Below are positions 6,266-7,003 of a stretch of DNA of 7,003 nucleotides, piece by piece. Location: positions 5,226 through 12,228 of the forward strand of contig QXZO01000154.1 in assembly GCA_009886305.1 (NCBI GenBank). The letters run 5' to 3'. Position 1 is the stretch's first letter; each line of letters opens with the position of its first letter. Under the pieces are notes generated by a model. It saw only the letters and a program-made list of their open reading frames with translations, made no database searches and was not told where the DNA came from. Position numbers and translations under genes: made by a program. Source of the stretch: Betaproteobacteria bacterium (lineage in GTDB: Bacteria; Pseudomonadota; Gammaproteobacteria; Burkholderiales; Eutrophovitaceae).

Positions 6266-6281
6266 CTTGGTCGCGACCAAG
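6266..6281. promoter_or_regulatory. Perfect 16-bp palindrome, probable operator of an unidentified regulator
   Basis: CTTGGTCGCGACCAAG is fully self-complementary and lies upstream of the two NtrC-like dyads, 23 bp centre to centre from the nearer one. Its arms differ from the NtrC arms. It could be an operator for the adjacent TetR-family protein, whose family binds such dyads, or for another regulator. Confidence 0.5.
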
Positions 6282-6325
6282 AGTTGCGATCAACAGGGTA
6301 TGCTAGAAATGATCAGTATCTGAAA

Positions 6326-6346
6326 CCGCCAACCGGGACGCGGCGG
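6326..6346 (-). terminator. Weak candidate terminator after the TetR gene
   Basis: Read on the minus strand, CCGCC and GGCGG arms flank an 11-nt loop and are followed by only TTTC. The stem is short and the T-tract poor. A seven-T run lies right after the TetR stop (6389-6395) but has no stem before it. No strong terminator separates TetR from the operon. Confidence 0.2.
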
Positions 6347-6399
6347 GATCTATGGGATCTAAGCTCAACTACAGAAACTCGAGCTCCAAAAAAAGTTCG

Positions 6400-7003
6400 T
6401 TAGTGTTGGATTGAGAGTGAACTTTCTGCGAATAGACTTTTGAGAAGCATATTTTTAGCCCTCAGCATGCGGTCTTTGTTGGATGCCTGGCGAGACAAAA
6501 GCTGCATCAATAACATATGATCCTCAATAAAATCGATGGCTTCTTCAACGGTGACCCCTTCTTTAAGTCGCCCTTCTTTCTCTGCTTTCGCGATCAATCC
6601 TTGGTACCACTCACGGTTAGATGCTTCAAGCTGGTTTACCTTACGCTTCGTCTTACCGGCAAAAGTGACACGGGTGTCGGAGACCATCAAACCATAATAA
6701 GCACAACCACGCGACTTTGCAGGCGGTTTAGGCCACTTAAGACTGTCATCGTGAACGCCATAAATTGAAAGGCCTTTAATTACATTGTTATTGATAAAGC
6801 CGTCTATAAGCAATTTCAATTGTTCGACAGGGGAATCGATCGCGTCAAAAATCGGTAGTCGCTGTGCGACGTGTGTTTCGTAATAATTTTCAATGACTTC
6901 AAGCGCAAGACCATTTTCACCGCCAAATTCTTTATAGATCCCAGCTCGATCGAACCCAGATAAGCGCGCTATATCTGCCATACCTACATTATCAATACCG
7001 TGT
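6400..7003 (-). CDS. TetR-family transcriptional regulator (N-terminus beyond right edge)
   Basis: Two hundred residues are visible, open at the right edge; the ATG at 6979-6981 is internal, because the frame continues upstream as HGIDNVG, part of the DNA-binding domain. The helix-turn-helix is clear: MADIARLSGFDRAGIYKEFG, as in the TetR pattern IAxxAGVSxGTLYxHFxxKExL, followed by ENGLALEVIENYY. The helical ligand-binding part includes KSRGCAYYGLM, a Gly-Cys segment common in AcrR/NemR-like members, and a TKRKVNQLEASNREWYQGLI helix. About 20-25 N-terminal residues are missing. It is transcribed in the same direction as the operon, 344 bp upstream. It may regulate itself, the operon (the palindrome at 6266-6281 is a candidate site), or an unseen gene to the right. 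The ligand cannot be told. Confidence 0.9.
   Translation of the reverse strand, partial: HGIDNVGMADIARLSGFDRAGIYKEFGGENGLALEVIENYYETHVAQRLPIFDAIDSPVEQLKLLIDGFINNNVIKGLSIYGVHDDSLKWPKPPAKSRGCAYYGLMVSDTRVTFAGKTKRKVNQLEASNREWYQGLIAKAEKEGRLKEGVTVEEAIDFIEDHMLLMQLLSRQASNKDRMLRAKNMLLKSLFAESSLSIQH

Larger units (their letters stand above)
6056..6399. other. Gene-free control interval between the TetR gene and the operon
   Basis: This interval holds the sigma-54-type promoter, three dyads, an AT-rich stretch (6181-6210) between activator sites and promoter, and the operon leader (about 6056-6145). The AT-rich stretch is where a bending protein such as IHF often binds, but I see no good IHF consensus. 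The leader has an inverted repeat, TAACGAG/CTCGTTA (6101-6107 and 6139-6145). Near the TetR side are an 8-bp direct repeat, GGGATCTA (6345-6352 and 6354-6361), and a weak GC-rich hairpin (6326-6346). I see no convincing protein-coding gene or tRNA here. Confidence 0.8.

Noticed and set aside
6389..6395. Run of seven T (minus strand) just after the TetR stop as an intrinsic terminator
   Set aside because: No stem-loop precedes the T-run, so it does not meet the structure of a rho-independent terminator.
6218..6403. Plus-strand reading frame of 61 codons (GTG start) in the control interval
   Set aside because: It starts inside an NtrC-like site, runs through two palindromes, has no ribosome site and gives no recognisable protein; it is better explained as regulatory DNA.
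6517..6768. Plus-strand frame of 83 codons opposite the TetR gene
   Set aside because: It is antisense to a clear TetR-family coding region and shows no protein features.
1..7003. Insertion sequences, CRISPR arrays, tRNA or rRNA genes
   Set aside because: I saw no transposase, no regularly spaced repeat array and no structural RNA signature on either strand.

Overview
The window looks like a chromosomal segment from a Gram-negative proteobacterium, most likely a gammaproteobacterium of moderate GC content. The placement is an inference from the gene families, the exported lipoprotein and the sigma-54/NtrC-type control region; there is no rRNA or other taxonomic marker. All supported genes lie on the minus strand, so transcription runs from the right edge to the left edge.

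Right to left: (1) a TetR-family regulator (6400-7003) whose first codons lie beyond the right edge. (2) A 344-bp gene-free interval (6056-6399). It holds a consensus sigma-54 (-24/-12) promoter at 6155-6172, two NtrC-like dyads about 80 and 105 bp upstream of the expected transcript start, and a perfect 16-bp palindrome one equal step (about 23 bp) further upstream. (3) A tightly packed run of at least seven genes: an exported HExxH protein (5435-6055), an acetamidase/formamidase-family lipoprotein (4077-5363), an AtzH/HpxZ-like NTF2-fold protein (3599-4072), a circularly permuted ATP-grasp protein (2140-3579), an alpha-E protein (1199-2140), a transglutaminase-like protein (399-1196) and the N-terminal 129 residues of an Anbu-type proteasome-like peptidase (1-389, continuing off the left edge). 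From the amidase gene onward the genes overlap by a base or lie 2 to 19 bp apart, so they are almost certainly one transcript.

The last four genes are the widely conserved but functionally unsolved ATP-grasp / alpha-E / transglutaminase / Anbu cassette, thought to make and break an amide- or peptide-linked product. Here the cassette is fused into one operon with an exported amidase-like enzyme, an amidase-associated small protein and an exported metallopeptidase candidate, behind a promoter with the hallmarks of nitrogen-limitation control. The working model is a nitrogen-starvation operon that releases nitrogen from amides at the cell surface and makes, modifies or degrades a peptide- or amide-type compound inside. 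The families and the promoter elements are visible in the sequence; the joint function is inference.

Several longer reading frames have better starts inside them. The amidase, AtzH-like, ATP-grasp and alpha-E genes are given here with internal starts, chosen from Shine-Dalgarno placement and family N-termini.
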